Assembly (NCBI GenBank): GCA_036346275.1
Contig: CM070727.1
Location: forward strand, 6,625,760-6,689,759
DNA from: Otatea glauca
Taxonomy: Eukaryota > Streptophyta > Magnoliopsida > Poales > Poaceae
Direction: 5' to 3'
DNA length: 64,000 nucleotides
The translations under genes were made by a program, and so were the position numbers. Shown here piece by piece: positions 24,041 to 33,819 of this stretch (position 1 is the first letter of the stretch; every line of letters begins with the position of its first letter). The notes beneath the pieces were generated by a model. It was not told the DNA's origin and did no database searches. It saw only the letters and a program-made list of their open reading frames with translations.

Positions 24041-26270
24041 TTACAACGCATATTCTGACTTACGGTCCATTGAATAATACAAGATGGGAACAACATGCAA
24101 AGTTACATTATCCGCGGTTGCGACGCGCTCGCACTCGCCCATATCGTTCGAACGCGCCTTGTCCTTCGACGCCCGACCTTCATCTTCAACATTCGGATGT
24201 CCGCACCCATCGATGGTCCGAGAGGGGTGTTGTGAACGATCCATCCACTCTGCACCTGACACCTCATGATGCCACGTGTTGAGAACGCTCGCTTGTAGTA
24301 GTACGGGAGATGAACGGACGACGTGATTGATGCGCGCCTCGGCGGGCGCGGCAATGACGCAGCAGCACGGCAAGTGCAAAGCAGCGTGGTTTCTGGCAGA
24401 GCACTCGCAATCACCGCCGGAGTATGCATGATGGGAAGTCCTCTCCGTGGCACCTCGCGACCTCGGCCACCGCAGCGCACGTGGTATCTCCGCTCCACGC
24501 CACTCTCGGTGTAACCCGATGTGTCTGCGCCTTTCTTGTTTTCTTGGACATGTAGGTAGACACAACAGTTGAGTAAGACAATCGATTGTCCGACATACAT
24601 GCCGCGGAGGTCTTGTATCGCTCAATGAAATATCTCGTGTCCCTAATAAGACACCTCAACTATACCCACCGATGGAAGGCATCCGTGCCTTTCATTACCG
24701 CTTGTAAATCTCCGCTGAGTTCGTTGTCATGATCCCATAACGCGAGCCGCCTCGCCGTCGCGTAGGGACCATTTCTCCAAAGGCTCATGTCGATCCAATC
24801 GGTGAAACTCTTTATGCGGTACCGGCCACGCCGGAGGTTTGGGGGTCTGTCGGCAGCCGCATATAAGGTCAGGTGGGGTCCTCTCCTTGCTCATGGTACA
24901 CCATCGGGTTCCTTGATGAACTAGCGGTACCTCCGGGATCCATTGATTGCTTCTTCGTTAGTTCGCCCAACGCCTTCCAAAGCGCGCCGAACTTCCTCCG
25001 TTGGTTCTGTTTGCACAGCGCTTGAACATGTTCATAAGCTCCTTATTCCCGAATCGACGGAAAAATTGGCACCCATGTGCCTCATGCACCACCGCTCCTC
25101 GATCCGCCACTTTGTCGCTCCCACGACGGCGACCCTTGTTGCATATCCATGATCGCCTTAGCACTCGCATGTCTGGCCATGGATGACACAAACATCAGCC
25201 TGCCGAGAACAATCGCCACTTCACTCTTTCAAGGAACCGATCACCCGTGTTTTCTCCACGAATGCCAACGCAACCGTAGAACTCGTTGTTGGCATCCACC
25301 GCGATCGCAGATTAGAATCGCCCTTGTATTTCCCGCGAGGAATGTGCCATCCATGCAAAGGACCGGCGACGAGCGTTTAACGCATTTATGCATGCGCCAG
25401 GCTAAGAATGCACGCCGCAATACCCACTTCCCTGCACGCACCACCCGCAGGAACTCCGCAAGGTCGATGGATGTACCGGTTCCTTTGTGCGATTGCCCCG
25501 AGCAAGTGGGAATATTCTCGCACGAAGCCTCGTGACGTCCCGAACCGTATTTCCAGAGTGTCCTTTTGCTCTCCATGCCTTTGCGTAGCTAATCTTGCAT
25601 CAAACCTCTCCTCCACGGCGTGATAATAGATCGAGGTGCAGATGGGGATTGTCCACGATCCGACCATAAAACACATTTGCCACCCAAGTGGACGACAGAT
25701 TATGTGTCCCCGCTCCGCTTCTTCCAGCTCGCAGCTATGCTCCATCACTATGGAGCATTTCCAGAGTCCGCCCACTTCCTGGTATGCATGCACCCGCCAT
25801 GGGCACGAATCAACTACGCACTTCACGCCGTAGTCCTTCTTCTTGGACTTCACAACCTCGAATTGCCGCCGAGAGACATTGCCCAAGATTTCACCGCATC
25901 CATCACAGCCTCCTTGTCTTTATATACGGCCCCTGCGTCACCTCGCTCTCACGATACTCCCATGCATCAATGTTCCTTCATTCATTGTTAGGTCTTCGAA
26001 TTGTAATTGGTCCACGCACCGTGGATAGGCACCCAGGCGTTGTCCTCCTCGTCGAGTGCTCACCATCGTGCACTTCCTCATCCGCACGGTCCTCCTCTTC
26101 CATCAAGTCAACAATGTCCTCCACCTCCTCCCTCGTCGGCCACCCCTCGCGCCTCCACCGCTGCCTCCTCCGCCCCGGTCCCTTCGCCACCGCTAGCCTC
26201 GTGCTCCTCGCCTCGGGCTCCTCGCCGCCTTCCTCTTGATCCTTCTACATTTGATGTCCCTCCGCCGTAA
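24041..26270 (-). pseudogene. MULE (MuDR-type) transposase remnant
   Basis: The blocks run 26270 to 24041 on the minus strand. 26190-25978: acidic N-terminal segment (EEVEDIVDLMEEEDRADEE). 25886-25600: MuDR DNA-binding domain with FEVVKSKKKDYGVKCVV and CPWRVHA. 25440-25270: start of the DDE transposase core with RPVLC-like SPVLCMDGTFLAGN, whose Asp is the first catalytic residue. 25191-24958: FFRRFGNKELMNMFKR, typical of the core's C-terminal half. 24430-24200: SWIM zinc finger region and the LNTWHHE motif after it. Several frameshifts and stops break it, so no active transposase can be made. Confidence 0.85.
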
Positions 26271-26689
26271 TGTCCACCCCGACATCACGAACTTGCGACA
26301 CCGATGGAGCTACCGGGTAGCACAGGTTAACAACATGAGCGCCAACCCCGCCTACTAAAAACCAACATAACTCCTCCATGTGGACGCCGAGTTAACAGAA
26401 TCAACTCTCCGTAAAAACGGTCTTGCGCTCGGCTCACTATCGCTCGACCCAGAACCGACATGCAGGCATCCAAATCGAACATCCGAGACATCCACTCCAA
26501 CAAACCTCAGATGTCCTATCGCTCGCCTCGCATATGCCCTGCATCGACTCTTGAAAATGATGATAGATCCACCCCATCCGCCTCGTGCTATCTCCCCATC
26601 TCCATAAAATATTTGAAATACAATTTCTCCGACATGCCGCAACGTCCGACGGAAAAATATTACTCTAAAATACAATCTACAAAATACGA

Positions 26690-27200
26690 CTATGAATAAG
26701 TGATTCGACTAGCCTACTATACGGTCTAATATTAAATTTCTACTACATTACATTTGTATATATTGCCTAATACATTACTAACATAATAAAATTAGTAATA
26801 CACGACCATACTAAATTAAATTCATACCACATTACATTTGTATATATATTGCCTAATACATTATTTGCATAACAAAATTACTAATACACAACCCTACTAA
26901 ATTAAATTTCGAAATATTGTCTAATATTTCTACTATATTAAATTTCTACATACTGAATACTACATTAAATTTGCACATACTTACGATACTAAATTAAATT
27001 TGTAAATACTACATACTACATTAAATTTCTGAATATTAACTGCTATATTAAATTTCTAAACAATACATAATCCTAAAATTTCTAAATACTACAATTCCTA
27101 AATATTAAATGCTACATTAAATTTTAAATACTGTATAACCTAACAAAAATTCCTACATTTACCTCTACAAAAATTGATAAACTAACTCTACAATAAAATT
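26690..27200. repeat. AT-rich imperfect repeats inside the MULE
   Basis: About 500 bases of degenerate repeats of the word ATACTACATTAAATTT, including two longer similar copies around 26735-26830 and 26828-26905 (ACATTTGTATATAT, TTGCCTAATACATTA). It is non-coding, between the transposase start and the right terminal repeat. A CT-rich tract (27227-27300) follows. Confidence 0.7.
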
Positions 27201-27324
27201 CAAAATTTACCTAAATTTTTCTTCTCCTCTCTTCTTCTTCTCTTCCTCTTCTCCTCTCTTCTCCTCTCTTTTCTCCTCATGGCGCTCGCTCGCTTCTTCT
27301 CTCGCTACCACCGAGTGGAGCTGG

Positions 27325-27540
27325 GATAAAGGAGCTGTCGCCTCAGAAGGCGATCGCCTCTGGGCGATGGGGGCCCCACAAGCGCGGCATTAACTGGCGG
27401 GCGGCACTAACAGCAGTAGGGGCTATCGCCGTGTATGGGCGACGCCCCATACACGGCAACGGGGCATTTTTGTCATTTTTTTTTCGGACGCATAGTTTTG
27501 AAAAAAAGAATAAAAAAAAATATTAAATAAAAAAAAATTC
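27325..27540 (-). repeat. Right terminal inverted repeat of the MULE
   Basis: Inverted counterpart of 19412-19617. It contains GGCGATCGCC (about 27350), GGGCGATGGGGGCCCC and CGGACGCATAGTTTTG, and ends ATTAAATAAAAAAAAATTC, followed by the 10-bp target duplication. Confidence 0.88.
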
Positions 27541-29859
27541 AAAGCCAGTCAAACCGTCCTTGTCGGTCAAACCGCATACCTATATCGGTCTGACCAATTA
27601 AGACTGAACTCAAATCTTATTTCCTAAACTTATCTTTTGGCTTCTCAAACTTCTTTCAAACTGCCTAAATAGCGTCATATACTCATCACAACATTAGAGA
27701 GACCTCCACATGGTCTCACACTTTATGTAACAACCTGATCAATAAGCAAGATCATTGCCAAAGGTAATTGATACCTTTTCAGTTTTCTCCTTTGCATTTC
27801 CTGAAGTATATTTAACTAGCGATTATGATTTTTGGCGATATTTTCATGACAGGGATGAAGCCGTTTGTCACAATATTCCACTGGGACACACCCCAGGCCC
27901 TGGAGAGCAAATACGGGGCTTCCAGAGTGAAAACATTGTGGTAAGTTACTTGCTCCTTGTTTACTTAACCTCGAACGTCCAAACGCAGCCTAAGCAGTCG
28001 ATAACACATCTCCAAAAATAGTAAAATGAAACTAGGATTATCAGACATCGCAATGCGAAAATAAGCCTTACTAGTATTTACGCGAGATATTTGACTACTT
28101 AATTTGTACGGTCACGTACGTATGTATGCAGGAAGGACTTCGTGGACTACGCCGAAGTGTGCTTCAGGGAGTTCAGCGACCGGCCGGCCGGGTGCAGTTC
28201 TGGACTATACCTTCAACGAGCCATGGACCTACTGCTCCCAGGGCTACGGCACCGGCGTCCACGCCCGGGGCCGGTGCTCGCCCTACGTGTCCAAGTCCTG
28301 CGGCGCCGGCGACTCCAGCCGCGAGCCCTACATCGCGGCGCACCACGTCCTCCTTGCGCCTGTACCGCCACAAGTACCAGGCCGCGCAGAAGGGGCGCAG
28401 ATCGGCATGACGTACGGTGGTGTCGCGCGCACTGGTTCCTGCCGTACAGCGACAAGGCGGCCGACAGGGGCGCCGTGCAGCGCAGCCTGGACTTCATGTA
28501 CGGGTGGTTCGTCGACCACATCGTGCACGGCGACTACCCCGGCACCATGAGGGGGTGGCTCGGCAACCGGCTGCCCACGTTCACCGCGGAGCAGGCGGCG
28601 ATGGTGAAGGGCTCCTACGATTTCATCGGCGTCAACTACATCACCACCTACTACGCCATCAGCCTGCCCCCGCCCAACGCGCTCGAGCTGTCACACATAC
28701 GACGCCGACTTCCGGGCCAACACCACCGGATTCCGTAACGACAAACCCATCGTTCCACAGGTATAACGCATGTACGCTCAGGAAATTTTTCCTTCGTCAC
28801 GGCAAGGATTTGCATCGTGACACGTTAAGTATTTCAACCCCTTTCTAGTCCTCTCTCTGGGAGGAAGTATTTTAACTGCTTGCTTGTTGGCCTGACCAGG
28901 AATTGACGCCGATCGATCTTCTTCAATTACCCGGCGGGCCTCCGCTAGCTCCTGATCTACACGACTACACCAAGAGGAGGTACAACAACCCGGTCATCTA
29001 CGTCACGGACGACGGTAAAATCACTCGTGTGAGTACCACTATCGCTTACTAATCCTTCTGAGCATCACGGTCTGAAACGGTTTACCATACGCGCGCATAT
29101 GCAAATAGGCAGACACCGAGAGGGAAACAACGCCTGCCGATCTCGGAGGCGAACTCACCAAGTACGTGCACGCACTACTACACAAAACATCATCTTAAAC
29201 GGTTCAAAATCGTCATCTCAGACGGTTTTATAAACCGTCACTAACAATGTGTCAGTGATGTAAAGGCACATCATAGACGGTTTTCGAACCGTCTGTAAAA
29301 ATTCTCATCACAGGCGGTTCTACATTATAACCGTTTTCAAGTAGAATCGCCTGTGATACATAAACATCACAGACGGTTTTCAAGTAGAACCGCCTGTGAT
29401 ACTTAAACATCACATACGGTTTATGAATAGAACCGTCTGTGATCCTCTAGCAGAACTTCCATCATTAGTATCTGTTGTTCGAAATTTTATTCTGCTTAGG
29501 TATTTCTGCAACAAAATTTACAAGGCACAATCAAGTTATAGATTTAGTAATTGAATATCTAAACTTCTTAGATGCATCGAGGCAACAGCTTGTCTGATCA
29601 GGATCGTCTTAAAATATGAAGTTTTGTAGCACTTTCATCTCTTTCTTATTATAATATTGATGGATTCTAAGGTAAAATCCATTTCATTCCACAATTCGTC
29701 ATGAACGCTGTCAAGCTCTAATTTATCGATTCCACTTTATCCTCATCCCCGAATGAGAATATCATTGGCAGCCATGCTTCTTGAACTATAGAGTTGATTA
29801 AATCATAATATGGAGTTGATTAAATTATCGTATGGAGTCGATCGTACGGGGTAGTCGGT

Positions 29860-30023
29860 CCGGATGCAAATAATTTTTTTTTTTTTAATTTTACCGAGTG
29901 ATTTACGGACCGGACTATCACTGTAGGTTCGCATACAAACCAGCATTGATAGTCTGACTATCACTGCCGACCAATCACTGCCGGTTCCAAAATCCGGCAG
30001 TGATATAGTGTTTTGTAGTAGTG
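29860..30023. mobile_element. Terminus of a second CACTA family inside the first
   Basis: Reversed, the segment ending at 30023 starts CACTACTACAAAACACTATA and carries a different subterminal repeat (ATCACTGCCGG, repeated at about 29965, 29980 and 29998, and worn versions upstream). The opposite end of this second element was not found, so the left limit given here is only where its repeats begin. Confidence 0.6.
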
Positions 30024-30089
30024 TATCTTAGAACATACATCAATATTAAACACTCAACATATATCATCAAAGAAAAATCTGGTAGCAAC

Positions 30090-30420
30090 CGACCCATTTG
30101 TTGGAGTTGGACAGGACGACGTCCATGTGACGGTCGACGAAGGAGACGACGAGGCCGAGGACGGTCGGGTACTGATGATGACGTTGTTCGACCTCGGATA
30201 GCACACCTACTGCTGGGACTCGCCGATGAGCCCCGCGAGGAGGGCGACGGCGGTCACGGCCGAGGCCGCCAACGGCGCCATTGAGCGGCAGACGGAGATG
30301 CCATCCGAGACGTGTTCTCGGCGGCGGCGCCGCATCCCTTGTTCGATCGAGGAGGCCAAGCGCCGGGAGGAGGTCGAGAATCGCCTGGGGCAAGCTTAGG
30401 TTTGCGGAGACGAAACACAT
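30090..30420 (-). other. GC-rich, possibly captured host fragment inside the CACTA element
   Basis: A GC-rich island in an AT-rich element, open on the minus strand for 117 codons from 30420 with a leucine-rich start. I do not recognise a family. CACTA elements often capture gene pieces, which would explain the base composition. Its limits are set by base composition only. Confidence 0.4.
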
Positions 30421-31140
30421 AGGTTTGCGCCACGAACCTCTATCGATATGTTTATATAGTGGTCTGAGGTCATATCACAGACGGTTCGTAGTTAGCACCG
30501 TCTGTGATGTGAAATTATCACAGACGGCTCGTATATAAACCGTCAGTGATATTATCACAGACGGTTTTTAACTAAAACCGTCAGTGATATGGATGTATAT
30601 TACTGACGGTTCGTGAAGAGTACCATCTGTGATTATATCACTGACGGTTTCACTATAGAACCGTCAGTAATGTTCTTTAGTACAAACGGTTTTTTTAAAC
30701 TGTCTGTATTAAGACGTCTAATATAAACCTTTCTGTAGTAGTGGCGTATTCATATATTGGCTATGTCTCGAGGACACGTGCCTGCAATGTGCTTCGTCTA
30801 GTGTACGTACTTGATCTCATTATCTGATTATCACTCACCCTGTTTCTTTGCCAGGAACAACCTGAACGTGAAGTGGTACGTACTTCACGCGGACGTTCAT
30901 GGAGTGCCTCGAGCGTGGCGACGGCTACTGGATTGCCAACTTCCTCAAGAGATACTGACCTCCATCTCGATCGATCGGTCGAGCATGCAATCTCCAGTTT
31001 TGTTGTCATGGCGTAAATAATTAAGGTGCCAATCTGAGGCTTTTTTTTTTCAGAGGGATTAGTTTGCTGTGTATGCCCGTTTGCCGGTGACCGGGGAAGG
31101 AGTTTAATTATAAAGCTCGCTACCGACCTAGTATTTTGTC

Positions 31141-31218
31141 GATCAATCATCGATCTATCAGTCTCAGCTAGATCAATCATCGATCTATCAGTCTCAGCTA
31201 GATCAATCATCGATCCGT
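31141..31218 (+). repeat. 30-bp tandem repeat, 2.6 copies
   Basis: Two perfect 30-bp units (GATCAATCATCGATCTATCA then GTCTCAGCTA) at 31141 and 31171, plus a partial third copy. Perfect identity suggests a recent duplication. Confidence 0.95.
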
Positions 31219-32924
31219 GACTGCGTTTTTTTAAAGGCAATCCGTGACTCTCTACGAGTGCCAAATGGAAACGGAAGGGCACAAAACAACAGCCCTTCTG
31301 CAAATACCTTTCACCGCTTTTGTTTGTCCTTAATGTGGGCCGTTAATTTTAATCTATGGGCTAGCGTTTGAGGACGCGCACGATAGATGGTGTAATTAAT
31401 CACGACGCTCGAATCAAACAGTGTATATCAGCGATGGGCCTTATCCTTAAAAAAACCACAACCACTTAGTTACTGGCTACGTGATTTTATTAGAGATAAT
31501 TTATACTATATCATTTTATTCGTTGTCACTTCAGAAAATAGACAACGAGTGGCACTTTCTGAAGTAACAAAAATTAGGGCTAACTATCGAGCTAAATGAG
31601 CTATTATCGATGTTCTTTCAAAATTAACATAGTTTAACATAAAAATTTTATTTATCATTTAAATAATTATTTTAAATTCGAACTAATGAGTCACGGTCGA
31701 GCTGGCCCACGTTATCATCAAGCTGCGGTGATTCTTCACCTTGAATGTGGACGGCTTCTTAATTTGGCGTCCAAGGGGAGGGGGTCCACGTTCAATGAAT
31801 CTGCCCGTTCAGGGAACCTGGCCGATCGACCAACCACGACACATGCCATGCACGAACGCACTCTACGACCAGCAGTGCCTTACCAATCTGCAGTCTGTCA
31901 GGCTATCTTTTCGCCACAAGTTTGGGCCGGTCAATTAGCAGCTAAACACTTCAACAACTCGGTGCACTAGTAGCTGCACTCCGTAGTCTGTAGTGCTGTT
32001 CCTTTCGAACATCTGATGACACGTCCCCGGCCAAGTACTCGAGCACTTTCGCTGTCTCGCCGCCGCGTTGTGCTCAGCGCCGCCGCGAAAGAGAAGTGAA
32101 CCATCATAGGATGGCGAATTGAATGTCCAGCCGTTTGACTTGAGTGGTTGGACGGACGCACGGGCTGCCTACGAAAAGAGCAGAGCGCCTGCACAATGGC
32201 GTTCGGTGAACGTCGACGCATCATCGCTGACCCCGAGAATGGGATCCTTTTGCGGAGGGACGGAAGCTAAATTTTTTGTGGCCCTGAAGGCAGGTGCTAT
32301 GGAAATTCAATCGCAGCAACGCTGATGTGCAGTGGTTGAGTATCAATGCATATATAATCGTTGTAGAAGACTGCACATCCGGTCGTTTCAAACAATTAAT
32401 TACATCGCGCGCTTTCGCACCTTAAGAAAAAGAATTGTAATCATGAATCAGCTTTATGAAAACAACTGAATTTTTGTTGGGTTTGCTATATGATATTTGA
32501 ACCGTTGTGATGCATGTTGACATTGGGTGCATGCTTATCTAAAAATACCAATAAAATATGATGATGTATGTGCTCCACGAAAAGGACTAACTCGCAGCAA
32601 TTTCAAAAGGACCAACAAGCCATTCTAAAGTACGCAATAGAACATTTTGATATGTTCTGAACTTCGTTTACATATTTCACAGTAAATTATTGTAGTATTA
32701 GATCAAAGTTTTAATAATGTTTTACGACTTAAAATTCTAAGCTGCATATACAACGGTTTACTTCTCATTCCCCACACAAGGTGGTTCACAGAGGAACCGT
32801 TTCTGCTCGCCAGCACATCCACCAACCTACCGAGTTCGGTTGCGCAGCAAGAACTTGCCGAGCCACCACATAAGGCCTGTGGGGCCTAGCTCGACTAGAC
32901 TTAATGTGGTATACAGTGCAGTCA

Positions 32925-33195
32925 GAGAGGGAGCCAGGATTCATTCAAGAGGGGGGCTAAACAGAAGTATATATACTAAATATAAAAACTACCAAGTCGA
33001 CATATTATAGTTGAAATTTAAATGCATGTAATATAGTATTAATATGTAAATATGCAAAAAAAAAAAATATTTTTCATTGTTATTATCTAAAAAAAGAGAT
33101 TTAACAAATAAAATCTGCAGGCTGTCTAGAGTTTCTCGTGATGAGCCAGGGGCTGAAGCCCCCACCAAGCCCCCGGCTCGCTCCGCGCCTGGGTG
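32925..33195. mobile_element. Possible MITE upstream of the EIL gene
   Basis: The left side has GGGAGCCAGGATTCATTC then AAGAGGGGGGCTAAAC, an A-rich centre, and the right side GGGGCTGAAGCCCCCACC then CCCCGGCTCGCTCCG. The arms are partly inverted (GGAGCCAGG / CCGGCTCGCTCC). This layout recurs in plant genomes, but no clean target duplication was found. Confidence 0.35.
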
Positions 33196-33299
33196 CAGCA
33201 GGTGAAACGGTCACCTGAAGTGTTTTCGCAATTGAGAAGCGGTAATTTTTATTATTACATTTACACATGCCTAGTTTGCACAAAAAAAATGTGAGGGGG

Positions 33300-33819
33300 T
33301 GGCTTGGTTCCTCCCTTCCGTCCGAGCCAGTCGATCGAGCGACGAGCGAGTTCTCTCGCCTCGCCCCTCCCGTTCGCTGCTAAGTACGCGCTAATTCCTC
33401 CGATTACTGTTCTGATTAGGGTTCTTACTCCTCCTTGTGCCCGCGAATCAGCGGCGGTGGGCGGGCTTTTGCGCTTAATCCTTTTCGCTTGTCGGCCTTT
33501 TCAGGGTTCTTCTGGGATTCGGATTGGCGTCCCCTCCCCAACCGACACGGGGATCATTGCGGAAGGTATGGGTTCCCAGTTTCCCCGTTAGGTGACACAT
33601 AATTAGCAAATGAATAGTAGTAGTAGATTGGATAGAATTGGATTATTCACATTTCCATCAACTTTTTGCTTGTATTGATTGTGTTTATAGCTTTTTTTTT
33701 TAGCTTGCTAGGATCCCATTTTGGGTGGCCGGCTGGCGCGAAGCAGCTAACGAGGAGTCCAGTAGAGGTTGAGTGGAGTGGATGTGAATCGGGTTGCCAA
33801 AGCAAGAGTAGTCCTTCTT
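33300..33819 (+). promoter_or_regulatory. 5' leader of the EIL gene, probably spliced
   Basis: GC-richer sequence after a sharp change from AT-rich DNA, with CT-rich words near 33360. A likely leader intron runs from GGAAG/GTATGG (33565) to a T-rich acceptor TTTTTTTTTTAG (33703), or to GCAG near 33744. No TATA box was identified with confidence. The leader holds a minimal AUG-stop upstream ORF just before the coding start. Confidence 0.5.
33782..33787 (+). promoter_or_regulatory. Minimal upstream ORF (AUG directly followed by UGA)
   Basis: ATGTGA lies 32 bases before the EIL start codon and after either likely leader-intron acceptor, so it should be in the mRNA. AUG-stop elements are known to stall or recycle ribosomes in some plant mRNAs. 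Confidence 0.5.

Larger units (their letters stand above)
19412..27540 (-). mobile_element. Mutator-like element (MULE) with plant mobile domain
   Basis: This 8.1-kb element has long terminal inverted repeats (about 200 bp) beginning GAATTTTTTTTTATTTAAT at both ends. It is flanked by a perfect 10-bp target duplication AAAGCCAGTC (19402-19411 and 27541-27550), diagnostic of Mutator-type transposition. On the minus strand it carries remnants of a MULE transposase followed by a plant mobile domain. GGCGATCGCC-type words recur in the terminal repeats and again at 21005-21105. The coding parts are frame-broken, so this copy is not autonomous. It inserted into the TG...CA element, which is itself in the GH1 pseudogene. 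Confidence 0.9.
17474..27720. mobile_element. TG...CA-type non-coding element inserted in a GH1 exon
   Basis: The left end (CGTAGGATCGAGATGG) is a worn version of the end of the element at 41730 (TGAAAGATCGAAAAAGG). The right end (GACCTCCACATGGTCTCACA) matches that element's right end (GACCTCCACATGGTCCTTCA). It is flanked by CTTTT (17469-17473) and CTTTA (27721-27725), a 5-bp duplication with one mismatch. Removing it rejoins a GH1 coding block (GVAF then NNLIN). The interior has no protein domains and contains GGTCTGACC-type words. TG...CA ends and a 5-bp duplication suggest a solo LTR or non-coding retroelement; the class is unproven. A MULE (19412-27540) sits inside it. Confidence 0.75.
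29173..30743. mobile_element. CACTA (En/Spm) non-autonomous element
   Basis: The ends are CACTACTACACAAAACATC (29173) and the inverse of CACTACTACAGAAAGGTTT (to 30743). Both ends carry arrays of subterminal repeats (ATCACAGACGGTT, ACCGTCTGTGAT, ATCACTGACGG) in alternating orientation, the usual transposase binding layout of CACTA elements. The flanking triplets are ACG and GCG, an imperfect 3-bp duplication. It has no transposase. It interrupts the GH1 pseudogene between its last two coding blocks. A second CACTA end and a GC-rich fragment lie inside it. Confidence 0.88.
16516..30958 (+). pseudogene. GH1 beta-glucosidase pseudogene, tandem duplicate broken by transposons
   Basis: A full set of GH1 coding blocks can be followed. 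16516-16668: signal peptide (LPILLLAVLVCNGAYA) and FMFGAGSAAYQ. 16812-16875: second block. 17031-17090: NDDTGDVADDFY. 17217-17299: DMNMSDFRFSVA. 17432-17473 plus 27721-27763: block split by a transposon. 27853-27940: MKPFVTIFHWDTPQ. 28132-28760: TFNEPWTY through FRNDKPIVPQ. 28900-29014, about 29113-29162 and 30855-30958 (FLKRY, TGA) finish it. It is dead many times over: a +2 frameshift and TAG near 16609, Trp to TGA at 16862-16864, a 1-base loss near 27917, indels around 28195-28430, a TAG in the 28900 block, large deletions in the last two blocks, and the nucleophile motif changed from VTENG to VTDDG. It is a close tandem relative of the gene at 1-1535. Confidence 0.93.
30959..33299. other. 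Intergenic DNA between the GH1 pseudogene and the EIL gene
   Basis: No convincing gene. It includes the 30-bp tandem repeat at 31141, an inverted repeat at 31527-31570 (CACTTCAGAAA and TTTCTGAAGT), and a possible MITE at 32925-33195 (see its own entry). Confidence 0.4.

Noticed and set aside
31527..31570. A microRNA hairpin
   Set aside because: The arms are only about 15 bases with an 11-base loop, too short for a plant miRNA precursor; more likely a transposon footprint.
33769..33819. A 17-codon N-terminal extension of the EIL protein
   Set aside because: The extension would need a TTG start; the first in-frame ATG is at 33820 and gives the family's usual start.
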